This document shows, in pieces, positions 1 through 12,425 of a DNA stretch of 64,000 nucleotides. How positions within the stretch are numbered: the stretch's first letter is position 1; each line of letters starts with the position of its first letter. A program made the translations under genes and the position numbers. Origin of the DNA: Augochlora pura (lineage: Eukaryota; Arthropoda; Insecta; Hymenoptera; Halictidae). The notes below the pieces were generated by a model. That model had not been told where the DNA came from, did not search any database, and worked only from the letters and a program-made list of their open reading frames with translations. The stretch covers positions 4,588,001-4,652,000 of the forward strand of contig NC_135772.1 in assembly GCF_028453695.1 (NCBI RefSeq), written 5' to 3'.

Positions 1-1405
1 AGATGTCGTTAGCTAGTCACGATAGAAGCAATTCTAACTCCATACACACAGCCACGGGGCTTGGATAAGCTGAATCAACGACCTAATTTAAGTTCAACGC
101 CTAACGGATATCGGTGTTGCAACAACGACAAATTTCTACGTCCGTTTTTCGCCCGACATGCCGTGTCCTAAACCCATCCCCTTAAGACTTAATATTCTAT
201 AATTATTACAAATTATTAAGTTTTAATTAAAGTTATAGCCGAAGAGTTAAATAAATTTCCCTGTTTTTCGGAGTTTTCATAGCAACCAAATTCGTCCGGC
301 AGCACGTTAAATAGTTAACCAATGACAAAACGAGAGCTTTTTACCTGCCACCAGTGCAAAAGACATAAAAAAATCCAGCCGCGAGTCTTTCCTTACAGAG
401 TCACGTGTTCTCTCCTCGAAATCGTCGTTCTTTTCGTTTGCCACACGAAATCCAGGACAGCCGCCGATCATTTCTCGGCAAAGTGGATTGCGATCCGCGG
501 AGGGGAGAGGCGGCGGTTGTAAAAAATGTAACGACACACCCGACAGAGAGTCGCGCTCTGCGCAACAGGGACAGTGTCGCCACACGAGCGCGTGTGTGTG
601 TGTGTGTGTATAACCGGGTTGAGAATCCCGAGCTCGCGCGGCGTTTTTACGGGCGCGCTCGCGAAGTGTATCGAAGCATTCCACGTCCATTAATTCCCTT
701 GAATTTTTCATCGGCACTCGGCCGATTTCCGAACAACGAGGAAAAGAAACAACAAAAATACGTGTCGGCCGTGTAGCAGCCGCCTGCGAAATTTTACGGC
801 GTCGCACGATATACGCCAATTATTTCCTATGTTCTCGACGTTTTTTGGATCCGTCGATCGCGAAACAATGTCGTCGATCGGGTGCATAAAACGATTTATT
901 TCGCGCCGTGATTTATTAGCGCACTGTGGATCATTGGTGTGCGAATTAAAAATGTATCCTTCTCTGCTGTTTCCAGGGACAGTCGCCCCTGTTCCTTTTC
1001 CTACAGGAATCTCTGTCCAGATCCGAGGGTCGATTTTTTCCCTGGCCAAGGTGGTACAAGGTGTTCCACTACAGGGCGCAAGGTGTGTTCCTTTGTTCTC
1101 CGGTGACCGAGAAAGATGAGACCGGATAAGTAAATAAACGGGGAATAAACGACACGGTGACGGCTCTGCGTAATAAACGTCTATTTCCGTTCGCGACACG
1201 CCGGGGTCCCGGTCGGGGGTTCTCCTTTTTCTTTCGTGGGTGCCGCGGAGCGTGCCGCACCCAAAGGGTGCAATATCGGCGGTATTTATCAAGGAACTGT
1301 CCCCGGCGCAATTAAATCATCGGGCGTGATCGATGCGGCGCGTGCTTCTCGCTCGCTAGGTGTTTCCGTCGACGGCTGAATGCTCTTTGGAAATTTTAGA
1401 AGATG
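1..1405. other. Non-coding stretch, GC-rich, no gene recognised
   Basis: The stretch has moderate to high GC, with a short GT run near 596-609. Open frames exist on both strands here, including one of 194 codons on the minus strand (708-1292), but they overlap each other, show no domain-like pattern and lack convincing splice borders. I see no supported gene. It may belong to an intron of the minus-strand gene that starts at 18145. Confidence 0.4.
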
Positions 1406-2275
1406 TCTTTCTAACCCTTTGACGAATATATAGTTTAAAAGATGGCAGAAGCTGTGTTTCAGTTGATTAGATAAAATTATAGTAAAATAAGATTAAATAT
1501 TTTATTTTTATTTGACTCCTTTGGGTGAAGGGAGCCAAATTTGCCAACCCTTTAGCGAATATATTTTTTAAAAGATGTTAGAGCTGTCTTTTACTTGATT
1601 TTATAAAAATATAGTAAAATAAAAAGATTAAATATTTTTTGGGTAAAGATAGCGTCGAATAAAAATTTTGAAAAAAGCCTTTCTACCCCTTAGGTGAAAA
1701 TATTGAAAGAAACAAAATTTTGGAAGCTGTCTTTCGGCCTATTTGATAAAAATAGTATCAAATCAAATATTTAAATATTGTGTCTTCATCTGTTTAGTAG
1801 AAACAATATTTAATAAATTTTTCCAAAGAAGTCATTCAACCCCTATGATAAAAATACTGTCGACTAAAAATCGAATCGATTTCTTCAACCATTTGATGAA
1901 AGTAGTATCAAATAAAAAATATCATATATCGACTCTTTTAAACAATATCGGACAAAAATGTTGAAAGCTGTTATTTAAACTGTTTGCTAAAACAAGGACA
2001 AAATAAGAAACATATATATGTGATACATCGACCCTTTCCAATATAAAAATGTCGAAGCCTGCATTTCGATCTGTTTGATAACAGCGTGCCGTCCAGTAAA
2101 AAAATACAACCATTGTACCGCAATCCTTTTAGTTGAAACAGCGTCGAATAAAACTGTCGAAAGGGTAGTCTTCCGGTAAAAAGCAGTGTTAAATGAAAAT
2201 GTTGAAAGGCGCGTGTCTCTCGACACCTTTGGCAAATGTGGCGTCGAATGAAAATTTGAAACACTGTCTCTCCAA
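1400..2275. repeat. Degenerate tandem array, short AT-rich unit
   Basis: Phrases such as GCTGTCTTTC, TTTGATAAAAATAGTATC and AATAAAAATGTTGAAA recur roughly every 50-70 bp in diverged form across about 870 bp. The copies are too decayed for an exact unit length by eye. It is a minisatellite-like array without coding content. Confidence 0.6.
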
Positions 2276-2277
2276 CC

Positions 2278-2280
<3 letters not shown>

Positions 2281-2322
<42 letters not shown>

Positions 2323-2327
2323 GAGAG
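2281..2327. repeat. (GA)n microsatellite
   Basis: An almost pure GA run directly follows the degenerate array at 1400-2275. Confidence 0.95.
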
Positions 2328-3440
2328 TTCCAACAAAAGCCGAACGGTCCTCCGAATACAGAATAAATGCTTTCTTTGCCAATAAAGTTCCGTTTTTTAT
2401 TGTCGGTTCCCTTTGTTTACGACTTCGAAAGATAAAGTCCGCAACGAGGAATGGAATTTCAGGATTTTACGGGTTCGGTTACAAAGTGGCAATGAAATAG
2501 ACGGGTTCCTTTAAAGTGTAAAATGTTTCGAAGTTTATGAAAGCGCTCCGTTGTGTCGCGCGGTCCTCCTCCCCTCTGTGTTCACCTGGTGTCCACGTGT
2601 GCGCAGGTGATCAATTGTGCAACGTCCGCGGTCTGTCGCGATATGAAAGGGATTTCTTTTTTTCCCCCCCGTAAATTCGTCATTTCGCCGCATTATCTCC
2701 GCCGCTGGAACAAAGGATTTCGGGTGCTGGTATCGGCATTGTGACGCTGACTATATTTTTTCCACCGCGCTTTTATAAAACATAAAATAACATAAAACAT
2801 AACGTAAAACATAAAACATATTTTAAAGACACGATTGTCGTTTTAAATCTCATTGCTTTTTCTTCAAGAAAAGAGCAAAACGATAAAAATTAAAAAGGGT
2901 TCGAAGAACGAGAATAGAATGCCGATCCTTACGAAATTACGAAAGGTCACGCTGGGTCCTTGTTCCCTCGAATACCCTGACCTTTCCCTGGCGATGACAT
3001 TTGCCGGGCCCTTTATTGTCTTAAGCGCAGATCGCGCCTAATTGGATGTTGAACAGTGTAGTTTCGAAATTGCGTCGGAGATTCGATTAGCGGCGATCGA
3101 ATGAATGAATAATGCTGTCGGGGAACCGTTGAAAGGACTATGGCAGGAATGAATATGCGATCCAATATAAATATCTCATTCGGAGCGTAAATTTCCTGCG
3201 CATTGTGCCAGCCACGAATTTGGTATAGTGCCGTAAACAATTTATGTTTGGTCCCCTCGTAATTGAGAATAATTATCCATTTCCGTCGATTACAAAATTG
3301 CCGCGTTGAAAACGTGTTTAATATTGTTAAAATAGAAGGTGTATAATTTATTGCAAACGGCAGATTTTAGCGAACGAGATTATAAAAAAAAATGACAGGG
3401 TTAACTGGCAAGTTTGACGAGTAAATCGCGTCGGTCGCTT
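2328..3440. other. Non-coding stretch, nothing recognised
   Basis: Mixed composition with a short ACATAAAA-type tandem run near 2776-2822. There is no open frame with a protein-like pattern. Confidence 0.4.
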
Positions 3441-3652
3441 TTAACCCTTTACCGTACTGTAACGAGTCCGAATCTTGATGAAAATTCATATAAAAAAAAA
3501 ATTAAATATGCATTTTATTATATTCTTTAAAATTGGAATAAAATTCTAATCCCTTGTTATTAATATTAAAAACATCAATGTTCTGTCCCTTTTAACATAT
3601 CAATTGAAAAATTCTTAATTAAGTTAAAGAAAATGGTACGGGAAAGGGTTAA
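3441..3652. mobile_element. piggyBac-like MITE (TTAA-flanked)
   Basis: The element is bounded by TTAA on both sides. Its ends are inverted repeats: CCCTTTACCGTAC on the left, and the reverse complement of the right end reads CCCTTTCCCGTACC. The AT-rich interior of about 200 bp has no coding capacity. TTAA target sites with CCCTTT-type termini are typical of piggyBac-derived elements in insects. This is a non-autonomous copy. Confidence 0.7.
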
Positions 3653-4790
3653 ATGATAGCCGAGACGTCGAAGGGTTGCTGCGACGAGAAAATTAAAAAG
3701 CTTTCGGGGTTTAAGAAAGTCGGACAATCGGCTGTTTAAAATATTATATTAAACCAGCATTGCGAAGCGAATTCTGCGCGAACCCTTCTTACAATGCTAT
3801 TACAAACTAATCGAATTCGGAACTTCCAATTACCACGCTAATAATTAAAGAGGTCGTTCGACTTCCACCGAATGAATACTAAATTCCTCCGCGGGAAATT
3901 TCATCCACGTTCCTGGCTACAGCCTTGCGCGATCCTTTATTCGGTTTTCATAGTTATCGCGATGATTACCGCAAACCTTCGGCATACTTTGTATTAAAAG
4001 CATTCAATCTCCTGCGATCCTTCATTCGTCGATTTATTTCTCACCTCTCCGTGTTATTCTTCAGAGAATTATTCGGGTAATAATAATATTAGCGATACTT
4101 GATAACTATATTTATCTATTGCTGACATTCTTTTAAAATATTTATAATTGCTCAAAATATTTATCTAAAATCCTATTCGAGGAACATTTTAGATAAACTC
4201 GACGAATAAAAATGAATTTGAGAAATATTTCGAACAAATTAGGAATCAAATCTGAGTCGAATAATTCTTCGAATAAAATTTTTTTACACAATGTTTCGAG
4301 TATCACTATAGTCTCTGCAGTGATATCGTATAATCACTGTAGTTTCTAGGAACACGTTCATCTGGAAATCGCGAGACTTCCGGCGCGACACTGATCTGTT
4401 TCAGATTCGAAATAATAGAAATACGCAGCCGAGTCGCATAATCTCACGTGACACGTGACACGTCTTTAAGGCGGTGGAACCGTGCTATAAGCTCGTGATT
4501 AAGGGCAGCAGGTAGAGAGCGCGGGAAACGGTGTCATCGACGGAACGCAATTTAAATTCTTCTGGAACGGTCTAGTCCATTATTCACCGGGGTTCCGTTC
4601 ATAACGTGAAACGTGCATAAAGAATCGAACCCCCTCCCAGCGAATGCGATGCACGAACGAATCCCCCATGAAGGCGGCGGCCGCCACTTATTTCCACGTT
4701 ACCTTTATGCCTTCTAAACATGAATCGCGATTCTTGCGGTCATCAATCTTGGTAGGGGAAAAAGAACGCGCACGGTTTTTCCAAGCCTGT
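3653..4790. other. Non-coding stretch, nothing recognised
   Basis: AT-rich at first, then mixed. It contains a short CACGTGACA-type duplication at 4445-4462 and no supported gene. An isolated ACAGGGTGTCCGGGAAATG end, related to the fold-back element that follows, lies at 4794-4812. Confidence 0.4.
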
Positions 4791-5003
4791 ACACAGGGTG
4801 TCCGGGAAATGTCCAACAATCTGTCCAAATAAATGTTCAATGTGTCCTGTGTTTAATGGATTTCCATTGCTAAATTATAGCACAGGTAGAACGAAAACGT
4901 CTTAGCGTGGTTATGTCAAGGTAAAGAATTATACAAGGAGAATGATAGAAGACTATAATTTATTTCACTGTGAGTGATTTATACCGAGTGGCTTATTTAA
5001 TAT

Positions 5004-5463
5004 ATTGGGTGTCATAGAAATGTTTCCGAGATCATTTAAAGCTATTTTTTCCTTTGCAGAAATTTTCTACGAGCCGTAGTTCACGAGTTATTAACGAAAA
5101 ACAGTGGCCAATCAGAGGCGAGCTCCACTGACGAGAGGCGGGGCTAGTCAATAATTTTTGTTCATTAAAGAATTTTTCTACGAGGTGTCGTTCATGAGTT
5201 ATTAACGAAAAACAGTGACCAGTCAGAGGCGAGCTCCACTGGCGAGAGGCGGGGCTAGTTAGTCAGCAGACGAAGCCTAGTTTCAGTCATTGGCTCGGCT
5301 GCCTCACGCCAATCGAGCTCGCCTCTCATTGGTCGGAGTTTTTCATTAATAACTCCTTAACGAAACTTCAGAGAAAATTTTCGTAAAGGAAAAATTTGTT
5401 TTAAATAATCTCAGGATTCCCTTTCATTTTCTAATTTCCATCAATTTTATAAACACTCTGTAT
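5004..5463. mobile_element. Fold-back / TIR element with GGGTGT...CACTCTGTAT ends
   Basis: The left end GGGTGTCATAGAAATG and right end AAACACTCTGTAT are related to inverted TACAGGGTG termini. Inside, the left arm (TTTTTCCTTTGCAG, GAGTTATTAACGAAAAAC, CCAATCAGAGGCGAGCTC) is answered by an inverted right arm (GAGCTCGCCTCTCATTGG, TTAATAACTC, TAAAGGAAAAAT). The GTTATTAACGAAAAACAGTG block is also directly duplicated (5084 and 5200). There is no coding region. A related element lies at 24926-25310. Confidence 0.7.
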
Positions 5464-6110
5464 AGTAATTAGAATAATTATAAATATTAAATTGCTCAGA
5501 ATAATGTACAATACCATGCTCGAAATCATTCTTCCATTCGATTCCCTATTCGCCAACGCAAAAACCGCACCTCGCAAGAAGATAATTAGGTGTCCATTTT
5601 TCGGTAAACCGCGTCACGCGATCCACAGTTAATTAGTAGCACCTATACATGCAACATTTTTTACGAAAGCACAGTGTGGTTCAATTTAACAGTCGGTCTG
5701 AAATCCGCAACCGTGTTCCACGTGCCCGCGTATGAGGAGTAAAAAAGTTTGCACGGAATTCTGACTATGCGCTGCAATTTACAGCGGAAGGTGTTGCGTG
5801 TAAATAAACAACCGGGGGCCGCAAATAAATTACCACTAAACGCGAAAGAGGGCTTTTCTATTTTTCCTGCGGTCGAAACCGAGTGCTTTTGCATTCAGCA
5901 CCGGCACCGAAAGAGTTGAAAAATTAAGAGGAACGCTTCGACGCTTTGTGATTCCAATGAAAATCGTTCGACGAATTTTGCCATAAACGATCACAATTTT
6001 TATAGAGGAGTTTTTTAAATTAATAAGTGATTCTAATCCTTATGTTGAAAAATGGGATGGCAAATATTTTTTAAAATTTGGAGATAATATTAATAATAGT
6101 GAATTTAATT

Positions 6111-6834
6111 TATAATATTTTAATAATATTTTAATTGCAGTATTAATATTAATAATTGCAAAATAAGTACTACGGCCATTGGTTAAAGGGTTAGGTGCTC
6201 TGTAATTTAAAAAAGATTCATTTACTACGGATTAAAGTAGAGACTTTGCTCTTTAAAACAAGCTAAACCACATTGTTGTACGACCTTTTGCAACAAAGTT
6301 ACAGTGTCTCCAAAATGCACGATTTTATCACTGCCTATTTAAATTGGAATTTTAGACAGGTCCATGAGGCGATTTGGGCCTCCTGGCTTTCTGATAATTT
6401 CTAGGCTCCCCCGAACAGTCAAGTTAACAATAAAGTAGTGCAAATTAAAGAGGAGACTTTGCACTTTAAAACGAGCTAATTTTCATTATTGTACAATTTT
6501 TTTTAACAGAGTTATGATATTTCAAAGTTTAACAATATTTTAAGTGTTCGAAGCATCGCTTCTCCCACGATTTTTGATCTCCACAAAATTTTTATATTAA
6601 AAATCAATTACTACAAATTAAAGTAGAGACTTTGCACTTTAAAACAAGCTAAGCCGCATTGCTGTACGATTTTTTTTAACAGAGTTATGATATTTCAAAG
6701 TTTACAACCCTTAATATCTTTATAATTTTATTGATCTTTTAATTGCAGTATTAATACTAATAATTGCAAAATAAGTATTACGGCCATTGTTTAATAGGTT
6801 AGTCTCTCTATTATTTAAAAATGATTCGAGTCAC
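6111..6834. repeat. Dispersed AT-rich repeat family, copy 1, with flanking direct repeats
   Basis: The motif set GAGACTTTGCMCTTTAAAAC, AAGCTAAGCCGCATTG, TACGATTTTTT and CAAAGTTACAG occurs here three times (about 6230, 6450, 6620). The block is flanked by a direct repeat of about 110 bp (6111-6222 and 6718-6834; shared words TTTTAATTGCAGTATTAATA and TAATAATTGCAAAATAAGTA). Other copies are at 9386, 14225, 28560 and 59228. No coding capacity; class unknown. Confidence 0.7.
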
Positions 6835-7124
6835 TAAGTTCAATTCGAGAAATGTTGTCCAAGCCAATATTTGTCCGTTTTCGAAGTGTTCTTAAGCATA
6901 TGGCTGCGCCACTGTTTCCATTGTTCCCTTTCTGCTCGCTTATCTAGAGATACCAGCGTTTAATTATTCAGTAGCAATTACATTTCGTTCGCTCTCCCTG
7001 CGGAAGTACTTCTGTCGAATCATTCACGTACATCATTAATGTATGCACATTAACAATATATTAAGGGATGGAACGGTCAAGTCGTTAAAAGATAATAAAA
7101 CATAAATACAAAACGTAAATATAA

Positions 7125-7258
7125 ATATAATAAATATAATTGCATCGAGTAAAATTGTTTGAAATATGTCAGGATTAATTCATTCATGTACATCATTAAA
7201 ATATAATAAAATATAATAAATATAATTCCATTGAGCAAAACTGCTTGAAATACAGCAT
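7125..7258. repeat. Two-copy AT-rich tandem duplication
   Basis: AATATAATAAATATAATT followed by a GCATCGAGTAAAATTGTTTG-like block occurs twice, about 88 bp apart. Confidence 0.65.
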
Positions 7259-7271
7259 CGTTGATTTCCAT

Positions 7272-9385
7272 TTCAACGATCCAAATAAAATGGAAACAAA
7301 AGGAGCATAGATCGAAGGAAAAGAAGCAGTCCCCATAAAATCGTGGAGACGCTTTCTCACGCAGAATCTGTCGAAGGATCTAATAAAACTATCGTCGGGC
7401 CGTTTCGTCGGCGCGGCGTCGATTTTTGCGAGACGGCGCAAAAGTGTCGCGGGACAGAAACAAAGGCGATGGTAAATCCGCTGAGCGGATCCCCGGGTAC
7501 TTGTATGAAACAAGAGAAACGCTCGTATCGGCGCCATAAACAGGATGCCGGGGTGTGTTCGTCGAACGAAACGCGATAACTGAATTGTTCCTCCCAGGCC
7601 CCGTAGGCTGTGCACGGTGAATCAGCCAATCAGAAAGCATATATGCTATCCGTGTACTATGTACAGCTTGCGAATTGCCGATGCATTGTATGAGCAACGC
7701 AAACTGTGTACCATTGCCTTAAGTTCGACCGGCGCGCGTCCCCGTTTGATTCGATGCGACCTGCTCTGGGTGCATTCGAATGCACTAGACTCGCGCGAGC
7801 GTGTGTGTGTGTGTGCGCGTGTGCAGCTGAAGGCATACATAGACGCAGTTGCACTCGGTCCGAGGAAATCTGGTGTTGCCAGAGTGATCGTCGAGGCGCA
7901 TATACGGACGCGTTAAATGCGTCCAAGTATTTGGTGTTAGACGTTTGCCCGGGCGATAATCAATCCCCGATAAGATTCATAGGCGACCGTAGTCGGGGTA
8001 GAATGCGAGCAGGCCGCAATGCGGCCGCGCCGCGGCGCCCCATTAATTATAGTTAAGTCGCAAATAGACCGAAACCGGAATGGCCTTGTCAACTGACCGA
8101 ACACGGTATTATACTAGTCTTAAGAACATGTCAACCCCCGCGAGGCGGTGATTGCGTTAATTTTCACCATTAGAATCGTTCGATTCTCCAAATCAAATCA
8201 CCAAAAATTCTGACAGGGATATTTATACCAGACCCTGGTGAAATATTATTTATTATTCCTCGATGCATTACCCTCTCGTAAAATTCTTATGGATTCGCTT
8301 GCATTTCTAAATCTAGTAATTCGATGCTTTGATACAAGCTTGCCGAAATTATGTACGAAGGAATAATTCATGTACCAATTTCGAGAGAGTAGAAAGATCG
8401 GCGGATCATCGCCGCGTCCGATTCCGTGTACACCCGGTTGGCAGTTAATACGCTGTCGGACAACAATGCTGCAACTGTTGCGGCTCTCGGACGCGAAATG
8501 TCTGAATCTGTGATACAGCTTTCCCCATTGACCGCAGCTTTGTTTCCGCCGGCACGGTTAAATAATTTGGCCCCGATCGCGCGGAAATTCGAGCGAACGT
8601 TGCAAACGATCGGGAATCGCGCGGTTCTACGAAACTAGATTTCCCGATGAAACAAACGAACGGGGCATCGCTCCGGGGCGCCCGGGGAGAGTTCGCCAAG
8701 TGGACGGAGGGGGAGTAACAAACGACTAATTTATGTAGCAACCCTTTCTGACCCGTTTCCTCGCGGGGGCGAGGTCGTCGCGCTCGTTTCCTTTCCTCCC
8801 GCGTCGATCCGATCGATCGGAAAAGTTGTTTAGCGCGCCGCGGCGAACTTTCCGAGCCTCCTCTCGCGGAACCACTCGCGTCGCGAGCGGCGCTCTTCTT
8901 CCTTTTAACTTGCCGTGGAATTTGCTCGCAGCGTTTTCTTCGCGCAGGAACATTGCGACAACAATGGGCGAGCAGCGTGAAAATCTACCGCACGTCCCGA
9001 AAGCGTTTCAATCGCGCGTCTCTGCTCCCGCGTTTCCGCTCGCGAGTATACACTTTATTCCGCGAGCTTTCCTCCGGGCTACGATGCGGAAACTGGAGCA
9101 ATCGTGACATGATCCTGGATCGAGCCCGCGGGCGGACGGGCCTCCTTCCTCGATCGAATTCTCTCAATTATGTAGAACCACCTGCATCGCTGATTATTAG
9201 CCGTAAAGTCTACTGTGAGTGACCTGTGGACTCCGGCGGACTGTAAATACCGGCCGTTCGTACATTACCCGGCTAATGGCGGTTAATGGGTTAACGTACG
9301 GACATTGGAGAATATATAGAAGTACAATAATTAACGAGTTTATTGTTCTTTTAGCGAATTATGGAGTACGAAGAAAGCAAAGTTA
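7272..9385. other. GC- and CpG-rich non-coding region
   Basis: Overlapping open frames occur on all strands, as expected for GC-rich DNA, but none has a recognisable domain or clean splice borders. A GT-rich run lies at 7800-7823. The CpG richness could mark a promoter or distal regulatory island, but no transcript structure can be assigned. Confidence 0.35.
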
Positions 9386-10006
9386 CGATGTCGGGAAAAT
9401 GCTCGATTTTATCACTGGCTATTTAAATTGGAATTTTAACTAGGTAAATGAGGTGATTTGGGCCTAGTGGCTTTCCGATCATTTCTAGTCGCCATCAAAT
9501 TTCCAGAGTAAAAATCAATTAGGGCAAATTAAAGAGGAGACTTTGCCCTTTAAAACAAGCTAAGCCGCATTGCTGTACGATTTTTTTCAACAAAGTTACA
9601 GTGCGATGAATTTTCACGATTTATTTAAATTGGAATTTCAAGCAGGTCCAGGAGCTGATTTGGGCCTCCTGGCTTTTCGATAATTTCCAACCGCCCCGGA
9701 ACAGTCAAGTTAACAATCAAGTAGTGCAAATTAAAGAGGAGACTTTGCTCTATAAAACACAATAATTTTCATTATTGTCCGTTTTTTTTTAACAGAGTTA
9801 CTATAGTTCAAAGTTTAACAATATTTTAAGTATAAGAAGCATCGCGTCTCCCATGATTTTTAGCTCCGCAAAATTTTTGTAGTAAAAATCAATTAGTACA
9901 GGTTAAAGTAGAGACTTTGCCCTTTAAAATACGCTAAGCCGCATTGTTGTACGATTTTTTGCAACAAAGTTACAGTGCCTCGAAAAAATAAAAAAAAAGC
10001 CTAGAC
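9386..10006. repeat. Dispersed AT-rich repeat family, copy 2
   Basis: Same family as 6111-6834. GATTTTATCACTGGCTATTT and TATTTAAATTGGAATTTTAA are followed by three GAGACTTTGC...CAAAGTTACAG modules near 9535, 9740 and 9910. The right end, GCCTCGAAAAAATAAAAAA followed by GCCTAG, matches the end of copy 3 (14373-14400), so the family has a shared A-rich terminus. Confidence 0.75.
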
Positions 10007-11190
10007 GCTTTCTCAGCCAATACTCAAAAGATTCGACCACCCTCCTCAAATCGGCATCCCTCCATCAACCCCCTCCCCTCTCCCTGTACATCGAAAATAG
10101 TCGTCGGCCTTACGTAAGAGTGACGAGTTCAACGGGGTCCATTCTATTAACGGGTTCGCCGTAGGAAAGTTCGTAGCAGCTTCGGCTCGGCCAATTTATT
10201 CCATTGTCTGGAATAAGCCATTAAACGCATTCATGGGGCGAAACAATGGTCATTGCCACCGGTAAAAACGAGGGATGGAAGAGTGTAGGAGGAGGAGGAG
10301 GAGGGTGGGTTGAAAACCGTATCGAAAAGCCGGGCCCGGATTTACAGAACGGCGGCAACCGTTGCACAGTTTCAGGGTTAAAATGCGCGACGAAACGAAA
10401 TCGTCGGTGAACAAAAACGAGCGTAATTCTACGGAACTCGCCGAGCGTAATTCTTGGCCGAGGGAAAGGGACGTCGAGAGGGGGGGAGAGGGAAACAATA
10501 GGCGGGCGAAGAAAATGGATTAACGATCGATCGATTTAGTCCCGCGGCAAACACCGGTGAATTATGTATTTTCGAGTGGGGAAGACGAGAGACGTGCCTT
10601 CCTCGAAACGAACGAATTTCGCTTCTTGTTTGCTCGAGGTCTCTCTCTCACTCTCTCTCTCTCTAGGTTTGCTTACTCTATTGGTCGCTACCAGAGCCTC
10701 TCCTTCACCCTTGCTTATGTTCTGCAGCCGGCGCAGCGAGAGTCTCGTCGAACATGATATCGCCGAGAAGCAATCATCGGCTCGCAAATGCCTCCGCGAA
10801 GACTTCCGTCGCTGGCCCGATAAAATCTCTTACGAGTCCGCGTCGCAACGCCCCGTAAAAATGCGACGCCGTCGTCGGAACCGATCCGATTACACGGAGT
10901 TTTATGCGAGGCGTCGCGTCGCCTCCGACTCGCGCGTAAAAGGATGCGCATCCTCGACGAGGCGTTGATTAACGGAAGCTGCACCCACGGGATAAGCGAT
11001 CGACGAGTATCTTTGATTTTGTTGTCGACTTTAGGGTGCAATGACACTTTGCTTAGCAAGAAAAATTCTTTGGAAAAAAGATAAAAGAAGGAGGAATTAT
11101 GGGAGGATGATTTATTTTGGAGTTATAAAATTTTTAACGAAGCGAGGAGGAAGAGAAAGACTTTGGGGGTGAAAATATTCATAGGAACGT
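10007..11190. other. GC-rich non-coding region
   Basis: It contains a GGA run (10289-10307), a CT run (10640-10665) and mixed GC-rich sequence. No gene is supported. Open frames of 83-134 codons overlap on both strands and look like chance frames. Confidence 0.35.
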
Positions 11191-11194
11191 GGTA

Positions 11195-12425
11195 GCTTCA
11201 TTTCTGATGCAACGATTATTTATTTCCAAAGAACAGTGCCTTGAGAACGAGGTAAAAAATAGCCAACCATGTCAGACCAACAATTTTTAATATATTTAAT
11301 TTTATAAACTCCCTATTCCTCCATTAAAATTAAACCAAGGCCTGACTTCATAAATAAAATTAAATTTAAAAACCAGGATATCCCAATTTCTGAGCTAGCA
11401 AATATTCACTAACAGAGAGCTAGTAAACAACAGCTCCTTAACCCCAAATAAAAAAATAATACCCTTTGGAAGACCAGAACTTTTTATAGAATTTAATTTA
11501 AATACACTGTGTTCCTAAACAAAAATTAGAAGACCAGAGTTTCGGCTTCTAAGATAGAATTAAATACAGGCAGCACGATGGCCGAAGTTTCGTGAGCTAA
11601 CTAGTATTTAGTCGCAAAGAGTAGTCCTTAAAGAATGAGACGTAAGAGAGTGAACTCTGCGAGACCGACACTTTTGCGGATACTTAATTCTCATACCTTT
11701 TCTGCGCGAGAACGGACTGACTGTAGTACGACTTTAGAAGCAATATTAAATATGAAAAACATGATGGCTGAACTTGCGAGCTAACAAGTATTTCTTTGTA
11801 TAAAGGAGTGTCTTAAAGGATAAGACAAGGGAGGGTGGAGTCTGCGAGCTAAAGACTTCCGAAGATGCTTAATTTTAATACAGTGTCTGCTTGCAAAAGA
11901 GTGAAAAACATTTCGTCTGACCTTAACGATAAAGATAAATATAAGGAGAATGGTGGCTGGGTTTATGATCTAACAAGTATTTGTTTGTAAAGAGTGGCTC
12001 TTTGGAAAGATGTTACAAAATAATAATGTCTGTAATACTGAGAATGTTTTAAATATTTAATTTTTATACTTTGTCTTTCAGTGCTAAAAATTGAGAAGGT
12101 AGAATCTGAGTTTTAAAAATTAAATTAAATGCAAAGACTATAATGGTCGGTCTAGGAACCTAACAAATATTTATTAGCAAAGAATAGTCCTTTAAAAACG
12201 TGCTATGAAAATAATAATTTCTATAAGCTCATATTTCTTTAAAATATTTAATATTTAAATAAAGGGTCTCCCAGCACTAGAAAATAAAAAGCAAGGATCT
12301 GACTTTAAAAAATTAAATCAAATACAAGGACCATAATGATCGTTCCGATGACGTAACAAATATTTATCCACAAAGAGCAGTTGTTAAAAAACACGATAAA
12401 AAAGACTCAACACAGTCCAGCGACC
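11195..12425. repeat. Degenerate ~190-bp satellite-like tandem array, about 7 copies
   Basis: A marker of the form CTAACAAGTATTT followed by CAAAGAGTAGTCCTTAAA recurs in diverged form at about 11205, 11396, 11597, 11779, 11969, 12158 and 12353, with intervals of about 182-201 bp. The interval also carries recurrent GCTTAATTTTAATACAGTGT-like and AGCACTAGAAAAT-like words. No coding capacity is conserved between units. Confidence 0.75.

Noticed and set aside
708..1292. 194-codon minus-strand open frame
   Set aside because: Long for chance but in GC-rich DNA, overlapped by a plus-strand frame, with no domain pattern, no initiator context and no splice support.
4621..4660. Possible tRNA T-arm (inverse of GGTTCGATTC)
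   Set aside because: No D-arm, anticodon stem or acceptor stem could be matched around it. No tRNA is supported anywhere in the window.
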